Assembly: GCA_947447265.1 (NCBI GenBank)
Contig: CANFKC010000002.1
Span: 1-64,000 of the forward strand
DNA from: Chitinophagaceae bacterium
Lineage (GTDB): Bacteria > Bacteroidota > Bacteroidia > Chitinophagales > Chitinophagaceae
Direction of reading: 5' to 3'
Length of the DNA stretch: 64,000 bases
In this document: positions 31,901 through 37,885 of the stretch, one piece after another
How positions within the stretch are numbered: position 1 is the first letter of the stretch
Layout of the letters: the number at the start of each line of letters is the position of its first letter
Position numbers and translations under genes: made by a program
Notes under the pieces: generated by a model
Seen by the model: the letters and a program-made list of their open reading frames with translations, nothing else
Database searches by the model: none
Told to the model about the DNA's origin: nothing

Positions 31901-33070
31901 CCAACAGTGGCGGCTATTACCGGCACTACTAGCATCTGCGAAGGCACTTCAACTACCCTGGCTGATGTTACTACCGGTGGTGTGTGGAGCAGCAGCAACA
32001 CCTCAGTTGCTACGGTTGATGCTTCAACCGGTGTTGTAACTGCTGTTGCAGCAGGTACTGCTAACATTATGTATTCTGTTACAAGTGGTGCAGGTTGCAC
32101 AACCAACGTTGCGGTTTCATTCACAGTTAACCCACTTCCTGTTGTTGCCGCTATCACTGGCGCATCGGGTGCGTGCATCGGTTCTTCTGCAATACTTACT
32201 GATGCCAGCGCGGGTGGTACATGGTCAACCAGCGATGCTTCAATAGCATCTATCAGCAGCAGTGGTGTTGTAACAGGTGTTGCAGCTGGTACGGTTACCA
32301 TTACTTACACTGTGACGAATGCTTCAGGCTGCACGGCTTCGGCATATACTACATTCACCGTTAACAATGCGCCTACAGGTACATTGAACCCTGCAAGCGG
32401 CAGCCTTACTTTGTGCCATGGCCTACCGGTTAACATCTGGTTGTCAGGTACTTCTTCAGGTTCTGTGTTCCAATGGTACAGGGGCGGTGTTGCAATTGCT
32501 GGTGCAACCAATTCAAACTACATAGCTGACACAGTTGGTTTCTATACCGTAACCATCTCTAACGGCGGTTGCAGTATTACATTGTCTGGTGTTACCGTTA
32601 TCTGGCCTCCGGTTGCTACTATTACGCATGGTGCGGGTAGCATCCTGTTCACAGGTTCTTATGCTACCTACCAGTGGTATCTGAATGGCAGCAGCATAGC
32701 AGGTGCTACAAGCAGCGTTTATCATTACTCAACTCCGGGTTCTTATACTGTTATTGTTTCTGATGGTAATGGCTGTGTGGATACCTCAAATGTTTACATT
32801 GTAACCAATGGCGGCGGCGGAAGTGGTATCACAACCATAAATGTTGCTGATATCAGGTTGTATCCAAACCCTACAGCGGCTATGATAACCATAGACGCGC
32901 CGGTTAAAGTAAATGTATCGGTAATGAGCCCTGACGGTAAAGTAATTATCAGGCAGGATGAAGCTACCAGCATTGACGTTAGCGACCTTGCAAATGGTAT
33001 GTACATGATTATGATTTACGACCAGAATAATACGCTACTGAAAACGGATAAGTTCATGAAAGTGAACTAG
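19934..33070 (+). CDS. Giant secreted adhesin-like protein: 48 Big_2-type Ig-like repeats and T9SS sorting domain
   Basis: A 4378-aa protein from the ATG at 19934, which gives a clean signal peptide; a TTG 27 bases upstream is also in frame. Order: signal peptide to about 28; an N-terminal domain (ATHIFGCDLNY...) containing a run of nine glycines near residue 235; a cadherin/Ig-like segment (about 330-425); 48 tandem repeats of about 77 residues (427-4147); two Ig-like modules with QWYRGG and YQWYLNG; and a T9SS tail (RLYPNPTAAM from 4308). The repeats follow G-x-I-x-G...VCxG...GGxWSSS...ASV...GxVTGVxAGTAxISYTVTNSCGT. Such proteins are cell-surface adhesins or structural fibres exported by T9SS. 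The repeats contain almost no Lys or Arg and usually two Cys each. Confidence 0.93.
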   Translation: MKRILSGIMPVLLTLVVLLFSSLESRATHIFGCDLNYTWLHDSTYKISLVVYGDCSASGTAPFTGLSTATPTICIFNGSATTATTSFNLAIQAPTTGVEVTPVCTADTGHTQCTSTSYTTPGVKKFVYSANYTFPSRSTAWRIVFNGAYGSSSAGRSSTIDNISGAGSTIIQLVDTLNNTTYTNNSPNLTVLPTPFFCTNRSNNYNPGAVDADGDSLVFALVTGRIAPTGGGGGGGGCNSGGSNVTYTGGASAGTPIRTTSSYSFNPANGQISYTTTLTQRALGVYNVREYRGGVLVGTSQREMTFLILTCAVTPPSGNISSATNGTITDTVHYAACTNSGPTSFHIVPTAADTSYTINVTTAGLPTGSTFVVTNNGTNHPDGLFSWNTTGVATGNYTFYVTYTDNACPLSGNQTIAYTVTINPQPHISPISGADSVCVGASITLTDTTTTGVWSSDNTALASVSPTGIVTGINGGQDTIRYTFTNSCGSLSAAKGVYVKPLPDAGIISGTNVVCPGSTVTLSETVPGGTWSTVFPAIASVSTAGVVTGITNGVDTIKYTVTNTCGTAVARFVVTVNSVPNAGTITGSSTVCQGASTTLTNAVTGGVWSSVFTGIASVSATGVVTGISPGVDTIKYTVTQTCGTAVATFVITVTPLPTVGAISGPTTVCEGATITLVDGTAGGTWTSVFPAIATVSSTGVVTGVAAGVDTIKYTITNSCGTVSASYVVTVNPLPLAGVITSPSNMCPGNTTVFTETVPGGTWSSSNAAIATVNPATGSVTAVSVGAVNITYTVTNACGSAFTFEALAVNSTPNPGGISGTTSVCVGATTALADTITGGVWTSSNTSVATISATGVVTGVVAGTTTISYTVTTSCGTATTSITVTVNPLPNVAAITGTTVVCPTFSSTLSDATTGGTWSSSNTAIATVNATGTVTGVASGTAIITYSLTTSCGTAMDTALFTVSPLPNAGLITGSDQVCIGLTTSLTPSVTGGVWSVNNAARASITTSGVVTGITTGTFITSYTVTNSCGSASDTMLMRVSPAPTAGTITGPTSVCLGSDITLSNTTTGGTWIAPDATYAVITSGGVVTGTGVGTTIISYAVTNLCGTVYDTMLITILPLPDPGTITGTTTVCPGATTTLSDAISGGVWSTVDASVASISSTGVVTGVAASTTIISYTVTNSCGSASATTSVTVSPLPTAGVITGTTTACPGNSSLLADAVTGGTWTTSNAAIASVNSGGFVTAVASGTAIITYTVTNSCGSANDTALFTVSPLATAGTITGTTTVCVGANTTLADATSGGVWSTSNAAVASVSTTGVVTGVSAGSATISYTVTNSCGPVSAIANVTVNGLPSAGSVSGSSTVCIGSSITLTASVAGGTWTASNTNGTVVGTSSTTALFGGNSSGFDTVKYKVTNTCGADSTTFVVNVGVPTSAGTITGPTGVCVGANITLTNTTTGGTWSSSNTTIASINTTGTVFGRSAGTAIITYLLTSSCGASIDTQLVTVAPAPTPGTITGPTSVCSGSNITLVGTVAGGTWGTSNASIASVSTTGVVTGVSAGSVAITYTITNACSSVFVTSGVTVDIAPDAGSIAGPTTVCIGTPITLTDASAGGVWSTSDATVASVSTTGVVTGLTTGTATITYRVSNSCGSAFVTSSITVNSSLTAGTITGPSAVCIGAFIALADATTGGVWSTSDASVASVDASGNVTGVATGSATISYTVTNSCGTASATATVNVSLVADAGVISGSTTICVGTPSTLTESISGGTWSTSDASVASISAGGTVTGVAAGSANITYTVVTGCGSAFTAVPVTVTTSPTAGSISGPSNVCVGSSIALTDAVTGGTWSTGNAAIASVDASGNVTGVATGVVTISYTVTTTCGTASATTSITVSPAANAGTIGGTTTVCVGASTTLTETSSGGVWTTSNAGIASVNSVTGAVTGIAAGSANITYTVTTACATAFTSTPVTVNPLANAGSISGPSTLCVGTTITLTDAAAGGTWSTSNAGIASVNAAGAVTGVANGVATITYTVTNSCGTATATQVVTVSPTADAGTIGGTTTICVGGTSALTETASGGVWSSSNAAVASVTGSGLLIGLSSGSATITYTVTTGCASAFTTIPVTVNPNPVAGTISGPSSVCAGSIISLTDATTGGTWSSSDNTVATVTTSGAVTGVAAGSAIISYSVTNSCGTANATHAVTVNAAAVAGTISGTTTLCVGASSTLSETVSGGVWSTSSAAVASISAAGVLTGVSAGSANITYTVTTACGSAFTTTGVTINPNPDAGSIAGPSAVCVGGSITLSDATAGGTWSTSNAGVASVSGTGLVSGVSAGTATISYTVTNSCGTANAVATVNVSNVANAGAISGATTVCAGSSTTLTDAAAGGVWSTSNAGVASVNSSGVVTGVASGSATITYTVTTGCSSAFTTSPMTVNPVANAGAITGPSVVCNGSTITLVDGVSGGTWATSNAGVASVDGSGVVTGISTGAATISYTVTNSCGTATTTFTVNSMVAPNAGAISGAAAICIGSSSTLSETVSGGTWSSSNTALASVNASGVVRGVAAGTAVISYTVTNACGTATATYTVAISAFPNAGTISGPSTICLGVPVTYTDTMAGGTWSSGDTTIARVDASGVVTGLTLGSTNIYYSVTNACGATNVTISITVVTPPTAGTISGTTTVCPGASSTLSATVSGGTWSSSNTAVATVSGAGVVTGVATGSAVISYGVTGSCGTVYATTAFTVTPDTDHGSIGGATTLCAGTSTTLSETVSGGTWSTSDASIASVGATGVMTGVVAGTATISYTVSGTCGTSVATLGVTITPATTAGAVSGPSSICLADNATFTSTVSGGTWSSSNSSIASVSSTGVVTGVAAGSATISYSVTGSCGTAVATAAVTISTVPNEGFITGATTVCMTASTTLTESVTGGVWSSGAPAVASVSSTGTVTGISAGTVIISYTVTNGCGMAVATAYMTVGPLPDAGTIAGPSALCIGTPVTMTDTAAGGTWSTSDASVASVNASGVVTPVATGTATISYTKSNSCGSATATASVTVDVAPTTAGTVSTTTPICPGVTVALTSTVTGGSWSTSDASVASVDAAGNVTAVAAGTATISYTVANSCGSVSATSVVTVNTGSSAGTITAAGTSVCEGSTITLADATAGGVWSTDDASIASVDASGNVTGVTAGTTIISYTVTNSCGTSATSVAVNVNALPTLSAIGGPTSVCEGTTATLSETYAGGTWSSSDASIASIDASTGDITGISAGTVTVTYTATTAFGCSASITASIAVNPAPSVAGITGAATSVCAGSAISFSDATAGGTWSTSDASVASVDASGTVTGVAAGTAVISYSVTNSCGTADATVNVNVFASPVVSAITGATSLCAGTTTTLSNTAFGGTWVSSNTAIATINSGGDLTGITAGIVTISYTVTNAFGCSTMVTTVDTVNPGTDAGTITAPGTSLCAGATLALTDAAAGGTWSSSDASIASVDASGLVTGVTAGTVTITYSVASAFGCGTFTTVDLTINPLPTVGPILGTNSMCIGSSVTHADVAFGGVWTSSDASIASVGASSGVVTGVAAGTATITYSVTNVYGCSATVTTIDTVSVMPSLTAIGGPANVCEGAVVTLTNGTAGGTWTSSDATIASVDATTGTVSGVAAGTATISYSMSTSGGCSATVTTTETVDAAPVVAAITGATSVCAGSTTTLADVIPGGGWFSSDATVASVSATGDVTGLTAGAADIYYTVTNAAGCSSSAMVTFTVNGYPIVPAISGTGNACLGAVVTLTDATTGGVWSSSDVSVASVDATSGDVYGISLGTATITYVVTGAGGCATTVTITETVNALPTVSATTGASNVCEGSSITLTNATTGGTWSSSDNTIASVDATGNVTGMAGGVATISYTVTNAAGCTASATSTITVDALPVVPAISGTAALCLGATATYTDAVTGGTWSTSDASVASVSSTGTVVANAVGSAVISYTVVSGAGCSTFVTLAVTVNPMPTVAAITGTTSICEGTSTTLADVTTGGVWSSSNTSVATVDASTGVVTAVAAGTANIMYSVTSGAGCTTNVAVSFTVNPLPVVAAITGASGACIGSSAILTDASAGGTWSTSDASIASISSSGVVTGVAAGTVTITYTVTNASGCTASAYTTFTVNNAPTGTLNPASGSLTLCHGLPVNIWLSGTSSGSVFQWYRGGVAIAGATNSNYIADTVGFYTVTISNGGCSITLSGVTVIWPPVATITHGAGSILFTGSYATYQWYLNGSSIAGATSSVYHYSTPGSYTVIVSDGNGCVDTSNVYIVTNGGGGSGITTINVADIRLYPNPTAAMITIDAPVKVNVSVMSPDGKVIIRQDEATSIDVSDLANGMYMIMIYDQNNTLLKTDKFMKVN
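21212..32374 (+). repeat. Coding tandem repeat, 48 units of about 232 bp
   Basis: Counting translated units by the GG(T/V)W anchor gives 48 consecutive copies, averaging 232.6 bp (77.5 aa), with no stop and no non-repeat interruption. From unit 16 to about unit 34 (24689-29080), two unit types tend to alternate (GPS...TDA and GTT...TE forms). From unit 37 on, most units carry the second Cys after a Gly (FGC, AGC) instead of in SCG. The units are diverged at nucleotide level, so the array looks old. Confidence 0.93.
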
Positions 33071-33100
33071 GAAATTCCGATAGTAAAATATCAAATTCCA

Positions 33101-33131
33101 AAAGGGTGCTTCGCGAGAGGCACCCTTTTTT
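33101..33131 (+). terminator. Rho-independent terminator
   Basis: GGGTGC and GCACCC enclose TTCGCGAGAG and are followed by T6. It lies 31 bp after the giant adhesin stop codon. Confidence 0.88.
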
Positions 33132-33170
33132 GGTGCCTGGCACTCTAGCAAATGACGAGGAAAAAGAACA

Positions 33171-33275
33171 CGGTCTTTGCGAACGTAGTGAAGCAATCTC
33201 ACAAGCGGTGTATGGCACAAACCATTATACCATGTTCCAGTGAGATTGCTTCGTCAAAGGGCCTCGCAAAGACCG
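33171..33275. repeat. Long imperfect inverted repeat (REP/MITE-like)
   Basis: The arms 33171-33202 (starting CGGTCTTTGCGA, ending GAAGCAATCTCAC) and 33240-33275 (GTGAGATTGCTTCG ... CGCAAAGACCG) are nearly complementary over about 32 bases, with a 37-bp spacer. Transcribed, it would fold into a long hairpin. No gene is inside. Its mobility is not shown. Confidence 0.8.
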
Positions 33276-33355
33276 GCACTTTGCTAAGAATCACATTTCA
33301 TAACCCACCAGCATCTGCGGATAATAATTGATATATTTATACCTAAAATTGAATA

Positions 33356-33547
33356 ATGGAAACATTGCACATTCAAGTCATTAATCCAAAGGCTTTAGAA
33401 ATACTAAATGTTTTGGATGAATTGCAACTTGTTAAAATAATCAAAGCCGATAATATAGCCAACAAGAAGTTATCTGCAAAATATGCTGGAAAACTGCCGC
33501 CAGAAATCGCAGATGAAATGCTGGTTTACCTGACGGAAAGCCGTTAA
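33356..33547 (+). CDS. Small antitoxin-like protein without a visible partner
   Basis: A 63-aa protein starting METLHIQVINPKALEILNVL. The beta strand followed by a short helix and charged tail resembles small antitoxin-type proteins often met in Bacteroidota, but it ends at TESR, and no toxin gene follows (next is pruA, 131 bp on). It may be an orphan or truncated antitoxin. This assignment rests on general resemblance only. Confidence 0.5.
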   Translation: METLHIQVINPKALEILNVLDELQLVKIIKADNIANKKLSAKYAGKLPPEIADEMLVYLTESR

Positions 33548-33613
33548 TAGGATCTAACTGCTTTTTTACGTAAACCGGGTTAAAGCTTAGTTTACCATTT
33601 CCCACTAAAAAAT

Positions 33614-33622
33614 TACCTTTGC
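33614..33622 (+). promoter_or_regulatory. -7 promoter element for pruA
   Basis: TACCTTTGC fits TAnnTTTG, 57 bp before the ATG at 33679. The -33 region is poor. A leader of about 50 bases is expected. Confidence 0.5.
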
Positions 33623-33678
33623 ACATCTTTTGGTAACTGCCAGGACAAAATACTAACATTTACATATAAAGCATTAGC

Positions 33679-35313
33679 ATGAATAACGCATATTTCGATT
33701 TCGCGGAGCCAAAGAACGAACCGGTTCTTAGTTATGGTCCGGGTAGCAAAGAAAGGGGTGAACTGCAGAAAGCTCTAGCTGAGCTGAAAGCAAAAAAACG
33801 CGATATACCGATGTATATTGACGGTGAAGAAGTACGTAGCGATAGGAAGGTAGAGATACGTCCACCGCATGAAATCAAGCATCTGCTGGGTCATTTCCAC
33901 GCATCGGAAGAGGAGCATGTGCACATGGCTATTGATGCTGCCTTAAATGTACGCGAAAGCTGGGCGGAAATGGAGTGGGAGCACAGGGCATCTATCTTCC
34001 TGAAAGCTGCCGATCTGCTGGCGACAAAGTACAGGTACAAAATGAACGCTGCAACCATGTTGGGCCAGAGCAAGAACGCTTACCAGGCGGAAATTGACAG
34101 CGCATGCGAACTAATCGACTTTTTGAGGTTCAATGTACACTTCGTTAGCCAGATATACAGGCAGCAGCCGGTATCCTCTCCAGGTGTTCATAATCGTATG
34201 GAATACCGTGCACTGGAAGGATTCATACTTGCAGTAACGCCATTCAACTTTACAGCTATTGGTGGTAATCTGCCAACTGCGCCTGCAATGTGCGGTAACG
34301 TTATTGTATGGAAACCAGCCAATACACAAATATATTCTGCGAGTGTTTTCATGGAGATATTGATTGAAGCTGGCTTACCTGCCGGCGTTATCAACCTTAT
34401 CTATCCTTCAGGCCCTACAGTAGGCGAAATTTGCTATGCACACCCTGATTTTGCAGGTGTACACTTTACAGGGTCTACCGGCGTATTCCAGAGCATGTGG
34501 AAGAGCATTGGCAACAACATAAGCCGCTACCGTTCTTACCCGCGCATAGTGGGTGAAACAGGTGGTAAAGACTTCGTATTTGCACACCCTTCTGCCAACC
34601 CTGAAGCAGTTGCAGTTGGCTTGGCAAGAGGGGCATTTGAGTATCAGGGCCAGAAATGTTCTGCAGCTTCTCGTGCCTACATACCATCAAATCTTTCAAA
34701 GCAGATATTAGACCGTCTCGTTGCTGATGTTAAGACCATGAAAATGGGTCCGGTTGATGATTTTACCAACTTCATTAACGCAGTTATTGACGAAAAAGCG
34801 TTCAACAGCATTACGAAGTATATTGATAATGTAAAGAACGGCAACGGAGATGCCAAAATACTTTGCGGTGGTGAGTATGACAAGAAGAAAGGCTACTTTA
34901 TTGAGCCTACTGTTATTGTAACTACCGACGCATCTTATGTTACCATGTGCGAAGAAATATTCGGACCGGTATTGACTGTTTACGTTTATGAAGCTGACCA
35001 ATGGATGCATTTCCTTGAGGTGCTGGATAATACCTCTCCTTATGCACTTACGGGCGCTATTTTTGCCCAGGACAGGTTTGCTATCGAGTATATGGCGAAA
35101 GTGCTGGTAAACAGCGCAGGTAACTTCTATATTAACGATAAGCCAACAGGTGCAGTTGTTGGTCAACAGCCTTTTGGCGGCGCAAGGGCATCAGGTACGA
35201 ATGATAAAGCAGGTTCTATCCTTAACCTATATCGCTGGTTAAGCCCACGAACAATAAAAGAAACACTGGTTCCGGTTACCGATTACAAGTATCCTTTCCA
35301 CCAGGCAGATTAA
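33679..35313 (+). CDS. pruA: L-glutamate gamma-semialdehyde (1-pyrroline-5-carboxylate) dehydrogenase
   Basis: A 544-aa aldehyde dehydrogenase, the usual length for the monofunctional, human ALDH4A1-like type. It oxidises glutamate gamma-semialdehyde/P5C to glutamate with NAD+, the second step of proline breakdown, in the cytoplasm. Visible signatures: TPFNFTAIGGNLPTAPA in the nucleotide-binding domain, the general base Glu293 in VGETGGKD, the catalytic Cys327 in EYQGQKCSAAS, and the C-terminal QQPFGGARASGTNDKAG, characteristic of P5C dehydrogenases. No proline dehydrogenase gene is nearby. It is followed by a terminator-like hairpin. Confidence 0.95.
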   Translation: MNNAYFDFAEPKNEPVLSYGPGSKERGELQKALAELKAKKRDIPMYIDGEEVRSDRKVEIRPPHEIKHLLGHFHASEEEHVHMAIDAALNVRESWAEMEWEHRASIFLKAADLLATKYRYKMNAATMLGQSKNAYQAEIDSACELIDFLRFNVHFVSQIYRQQPVSSPGVHNRMEYRALEGFILAVTPFNFTAIGGNLPTAPAMCGNVIVWKPANTQIYSASVFMEILIEAGLPAGVINLIYPSGPTVGEICYAHPDFAGVHFTGSTGVFQSMWKSIGNNISRYRSYPRIVGETGGKDFVFAHPSANPEAVAVGLARGAFEYQGQKCSAASRAYIPSNLSKQILDRLVADVKTMKMGPVDDFTNFINAVIDEKAFNSITKYIDNVKNGNGDAKILCGGEYDKKKGYFIEPTVIVTTDASYVTMCEEIFGPVLTVYVYEADQWMHFLEVLDNTSPYALTGAIFAQDRFAIEYMAKVLVNSAGNFYINDKPTGAVVGQQPFGGARASGTNDKAGSILNLYRWLSPRTIKETLVPVTDYKYPFHQAD

Positions 35314-35325
35314 TGAAACTGATTG

Positions 35326-35362
35326 CAACGCCCATATTGTAAATGTGGGCGTTGTGATTTTA
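35326..35362 (+). terminator. Probable terminator after pruA
   Basis: CAACGCCCA and TGGGCGTTG form a 9-bp stem around a 10-base AT-rich loop, followed by a T-rich TGATTTTATTT stretch. It starts 12 bp after the stop codon. Confidence 0.7.
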
Positions 35363-35387
35363 TTTACCGTCTGTGATGTAGATAGAA

Positions 35388-35611
35388 GTTTCGCGCAAAG
35401 GCGCAAAGCCGCGATTTACACGTTATTCAAGATTTCAAAGGCGCGGTTGAAAACGGACAAAACCAACGATTACCCCGGCCCTAAACGGCGGCATGTTATT
35501 CAGCATGGCTTTAATTGGGCAAATGACTATCTACTAAATACTACTTACTAAGTACTAAAAATAACTGCCTACCCGCAAGAAGGACTTACGACTTATGACT
35601 TACGACTCTAA
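35388..35611. repeat. Cluster of intergenic stutter repeats entering the next gene
   Basis: CGCGCAAAGGCGCAAAG (35391-35408) is followed by TACTAAATACTACTTACTAAGTACTAA words (35530-35560) and then ACTTACGACTTATGACTTACGACT (35585-35608). The last run contains the ATG used by the next gene. The same CTTATGACTTACGACT plus poly-A arrangement occurs just before 58978. Confidence 0.75.
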
Positions 35612-36602
35612 AAAAATCGACATCCACACTCACATTATGCCGGAGCATATTCCAAACTGGTTTCAGAAGTTTGGTTACGGTGAGTTTATAAGGCTGGAGC
35701 ACCACAAGCCTTGCTGTGCCCGCATGATTAAGGGGGATAAGGTTTTCAGGGAGATAGAACAGAACTGCTGGGATCCACATGTGCGCACCAAAGAAATGGA
35801 CATGACGCAGGTGGATATACAGGTACTTTCTACCATCCCTGTGCTGTTTAACTATTTTGCCAAGCCGGAGCATGCGCTGGAAACCTCGCGTTTTTTCAAC
35901 GATCACCTGGCGCAATGCGTAGACCATCACCCCGGCCGTTTTATTGGCATAGGTACAGTGCCAATGCAGGATGTGGATACGGCCATAAAGGAGATGGAAC
36001 GGTGCGTAAAGGAGTTGAAGATGCCCGGGCTGGAAATAGGCTCCAACATCAATAATAAGAACCTCAGCGATGCGTCATTTGACCCTTTCTGGCAAGCCGC
36101 AGAAGAGCTAGGTTGCAGCATATTTGTGCACCCATGGGAAATGATGGGCGAGAATGATATGACCCGCTATTGGCTGCCATGGCTGGTAGGTATGCCTGCT
36201 GAAACAAGCCGTGCAATCTGTTCCATGATATTTGGTGGGGTATTTGAGAAGTTCCCCAAATTAAGGGTAGCCTTTGCGCACGGCGGTGGCAGCTTCCCGC
36301 TAACAATAGGCCGCATAGAACATGGCTTTAATGTGCGCCCGGACCTCTGTGCTATAGATAACGCTAAAAATCCGCGCGATTACATTGGTAAGTTCTGGAT
36401 AGATGCACTAGTACACGACCCTAAGGCACTTGATTTCATTATTGACATAATGGGGCACGATAAAATATGCATGGGGAGCGATTATCCGTTCCCGCTAGGA
36501 GAGCACCATCCCGGCTTGCTGATAGAAAGTATGGGTTATGACGCTAAATTGAAGGAGCAATTATTGTACAGCAATGCCATGGAGTGGCTGGGCAAACAAT
36601 AA
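35595..36602 (+). CDS. 2-amino-3-carboxymuconate-6-semialdehyde decarboxylase (ACMSD)
   Basis: A 335-aa amidohydrolase-superfamily decarboxylase of tryptophan catabolism (kynurenine pathway), turning ACMS into 2-aminomuconate semialdehyde and diverting it from quinolinate. Zn ligands fit the ACMSD pattern: IDIHTH (His11, His13), IFVHPWEMM (His179), an AHGGGSFP segment, and MGSDYPFPLGEHHPG (Asp296). The length matches known ACMSDs. The first seven residues (MTYDSKK) are encoded by an intergenic TTACGACT stutter, so the functional start may have been supplied by the repeat; family members typically begin close to IDIHTH. No other kynurenine genes lie in the window. Confidence 0.92.
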   Translation: MTYDSKKIDIHTHIMPEHIPNWFQKFGYGEFIRLEHHKPCCARMIKGDKVFREIEQNCWDPHVRTKEMDMTQVDIQVLSTIPVLFNYFAKPEHALETSRFFNDHLAQCVDHHPGRFIGIGTVPMQDVDTAIKEMERCVKELKMPGLEIGSNINNKNLSDASFDPFWQAAEELGCSIFVHPWEMMGENDMTRYWLPWLVGMPAETSRAICSMIFGGVFEKFPKLRVAFAHGGGSFPLTIGRIEHGFNVRPDLCAIDNAKNPRDYIGKFWIDALVHDPKALDFIIDIMGHDKICMGSDYPFPLGEHHPGLLIESMGYDAKLKEQLLYSNAMEWLGKQ

Positions 36603-36606
36603 CTGG

Positions 36607-37347
36607 CTATTCAACAGTATCTGGCACCTTTGCTGCGTAGGTTTCATAAAATGAATCGAGCACCGAAATGAAATTGGCATACATAGTTGCTTCAATGTTG
36701 GTCATTTCGTCCAGGTTGCTGGCTACGCTGGTGGTGTAATACTCGTTCTTGTCGTCCTCGTAATTGTCGTTAGCAGCTAACGAATGTTTAATTAAATTTT
36801 CGGCTTCTTTTACTGATTCAATCAACGAAATATCCGCGGCAGACATGCCGGTACTTTCGGTGATATCACTCTTTGCAGGCGTGGCAAGTTCTAATACCTT
36901 GTCAATCGTAGCAATAATATCGGCAATGCCTGTAATACCCGCCCTGGTTGCCATTTCCAGCAACTGCGCTGATGCGTTTACGCTGCTTTCGTCCGCTATT
37001 TTCCATTCATGCACAGCGGCAATAAAACAGATTATATCAGGCTTGTAGCTATTCAGCCTGGTGAAGTAATTTTCAACATGGTAGTTGAGAATGGTTTCGC
37101 GGTCAATTACCTCGTTGTTAGTAGTTGAGATTGACGGATGTTTTTCAGCGATAAGCAGGCGAATCAGCTGGAGTGTTTCTAAAGTGCTTTTCACCTTTGT
37201 GAGGCGGTGCTGCACATTTTTGCAGTATTTATAAGTAGGGGAGTCAACCTTCTGATTAGAATAAAAATTGAAAATGTCCACAATAAGTTTGGAGACGAAC
37301 TTATGTTCCATCAGGTCACTTTTCAATATTGCTCCTTTATCATCCAT
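36607..37347 (-). CDS. Hypothetical protein, 246 aa
   Basis: An acidic, mostly helical protein with no signal peptide and no membrane segment. There are hydrophobic patches around residues 100-170 (PDIICFIAAVHEW, GITGIADIIATID) and a polar, Asp/Asn-rich stretch near 195-205. I recognise no domain. It is convergent with the ACMSD gene, the two stops being 4 bp apart, and its start lies 139 bp from the disrupted tRNA-Gly. It is likely cytoplasmic. Confidence 0.78.
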   Translation of the reverse strand: MDDKGAILKSDLMEHKFVSKLIVDIFNFYSNQKVDSPTYKYCKNVQHRLTKVKSTLETLQLIRLLIAEKHPSISTTNNEVIDRETILNYHVENYFTRLNSYKPDIICFIAAVHEWKIADESSVNASAQLLEMATRAGITGIADIIATIDKVLELATPAKSDITESTGMSAADISLIESVKEAENLIKHSLAANDNYEDDKNEYYTTSVASNLDEMTNIEATMYANFISVLDSFYETYAAKVPDTVE

Positions 37348-37469
37348 TAACGAAAGGTAATAATTTATTTGAAAATGTCAGTAGAGCAGGGTATTTATTT
37401 TTCGCCCGGCAGCAATCGCATTCAAAAAATAGGTTAGTTCTGCTGGTTCCCTAAAACCAATAAAAGGAC

Positions 37470-37486
37470 TACTTTCGTATTCATTA
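37470..37486 (+). promoter_or_regulatory. Relict promoter of the tRNA-Gly gene
   Basis: TACTTTCG at 37470-37477 resembles the TAnnTTTG -7 box and lies 10 bp before the tRNA 5' end at 37487, the spacing expected for a tRNA promoter. The -33 box is not clear. Confidence 0.4.
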
Positions 37487-37527
37487 GCGGAAGTAGCTCG
37501 GTTGGTATAGCATCAGCTTCCCAAGCT
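37487..37527 (+). pseudogene. 5' half of a split tRNA-Gly(CCC)
   Basis: Readable parts in order: acceptor GCGGAAG, TA, D-arm GCTC-GGTTGGTA-TAGC, A26, anticodon stem TCAGC, loop TTCCCAA (anticodon CCC at 37520-37522), then GCT. After 37527 the sequence no longer fits a tRNA. The D-arm is already decayed: the conserved A14 is G, and position 22 is T, breaking the 13-22 pair. Its 3' half is at 43833-43874. Confidence 0.88.
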
Positions 37528-37885
37528 AAAAACGGGAATAGCCCTAGATGCTTACCAGTAAAAGGTTTCAAAAGATTTTCACTGCTTCAATTCTATATGT
37601 TGCAAGCTTTTTGCAAGGTATTTTTGTTTTGTACCCTACAAGGTTAACAATATTGTTATCAAAATTTGAGTTTATTAAAGTTACGCTTTTAAAATACTCA
37701 ATGGTTATCAGCTATGAATTAAGGCGGAATTTGAGCCTGAATATAGGTAGAGGCTATTCTGCTTAGGAGCATTACTTTGACTGCCTTTACTCCGGTAATA
37801 CCCACAAAGACAAAGAAGGGCTTTAACATGGTGGATTCTTAAAGCCGTTCATTGGCTGCGTGGAAACTATCCTGAATTAGGTGGG
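37528..37885. other. Left-end, apparently non-coding part of the island
   Basis: AT-rich, with only a doubtful 72-codon frame (37548-37766) lacking any family feature. An inverted pair TTGCAAGC/TTTTGCAAGG lies near 37600-37620. I see no integrase fragment and no intron-type core. Confidence 0.45.

Noticed and set aside
37487-37560. A complete tRNA-Gly was first suspected at the left junction.
   Set aside because: After the anticodon loop there is no T-arm and no acceptor 3' strand.
37548-37766. A 72-codon frame just inside the left island junction.
   Set aside because: AT-driven composition with no family, promoter or partner.
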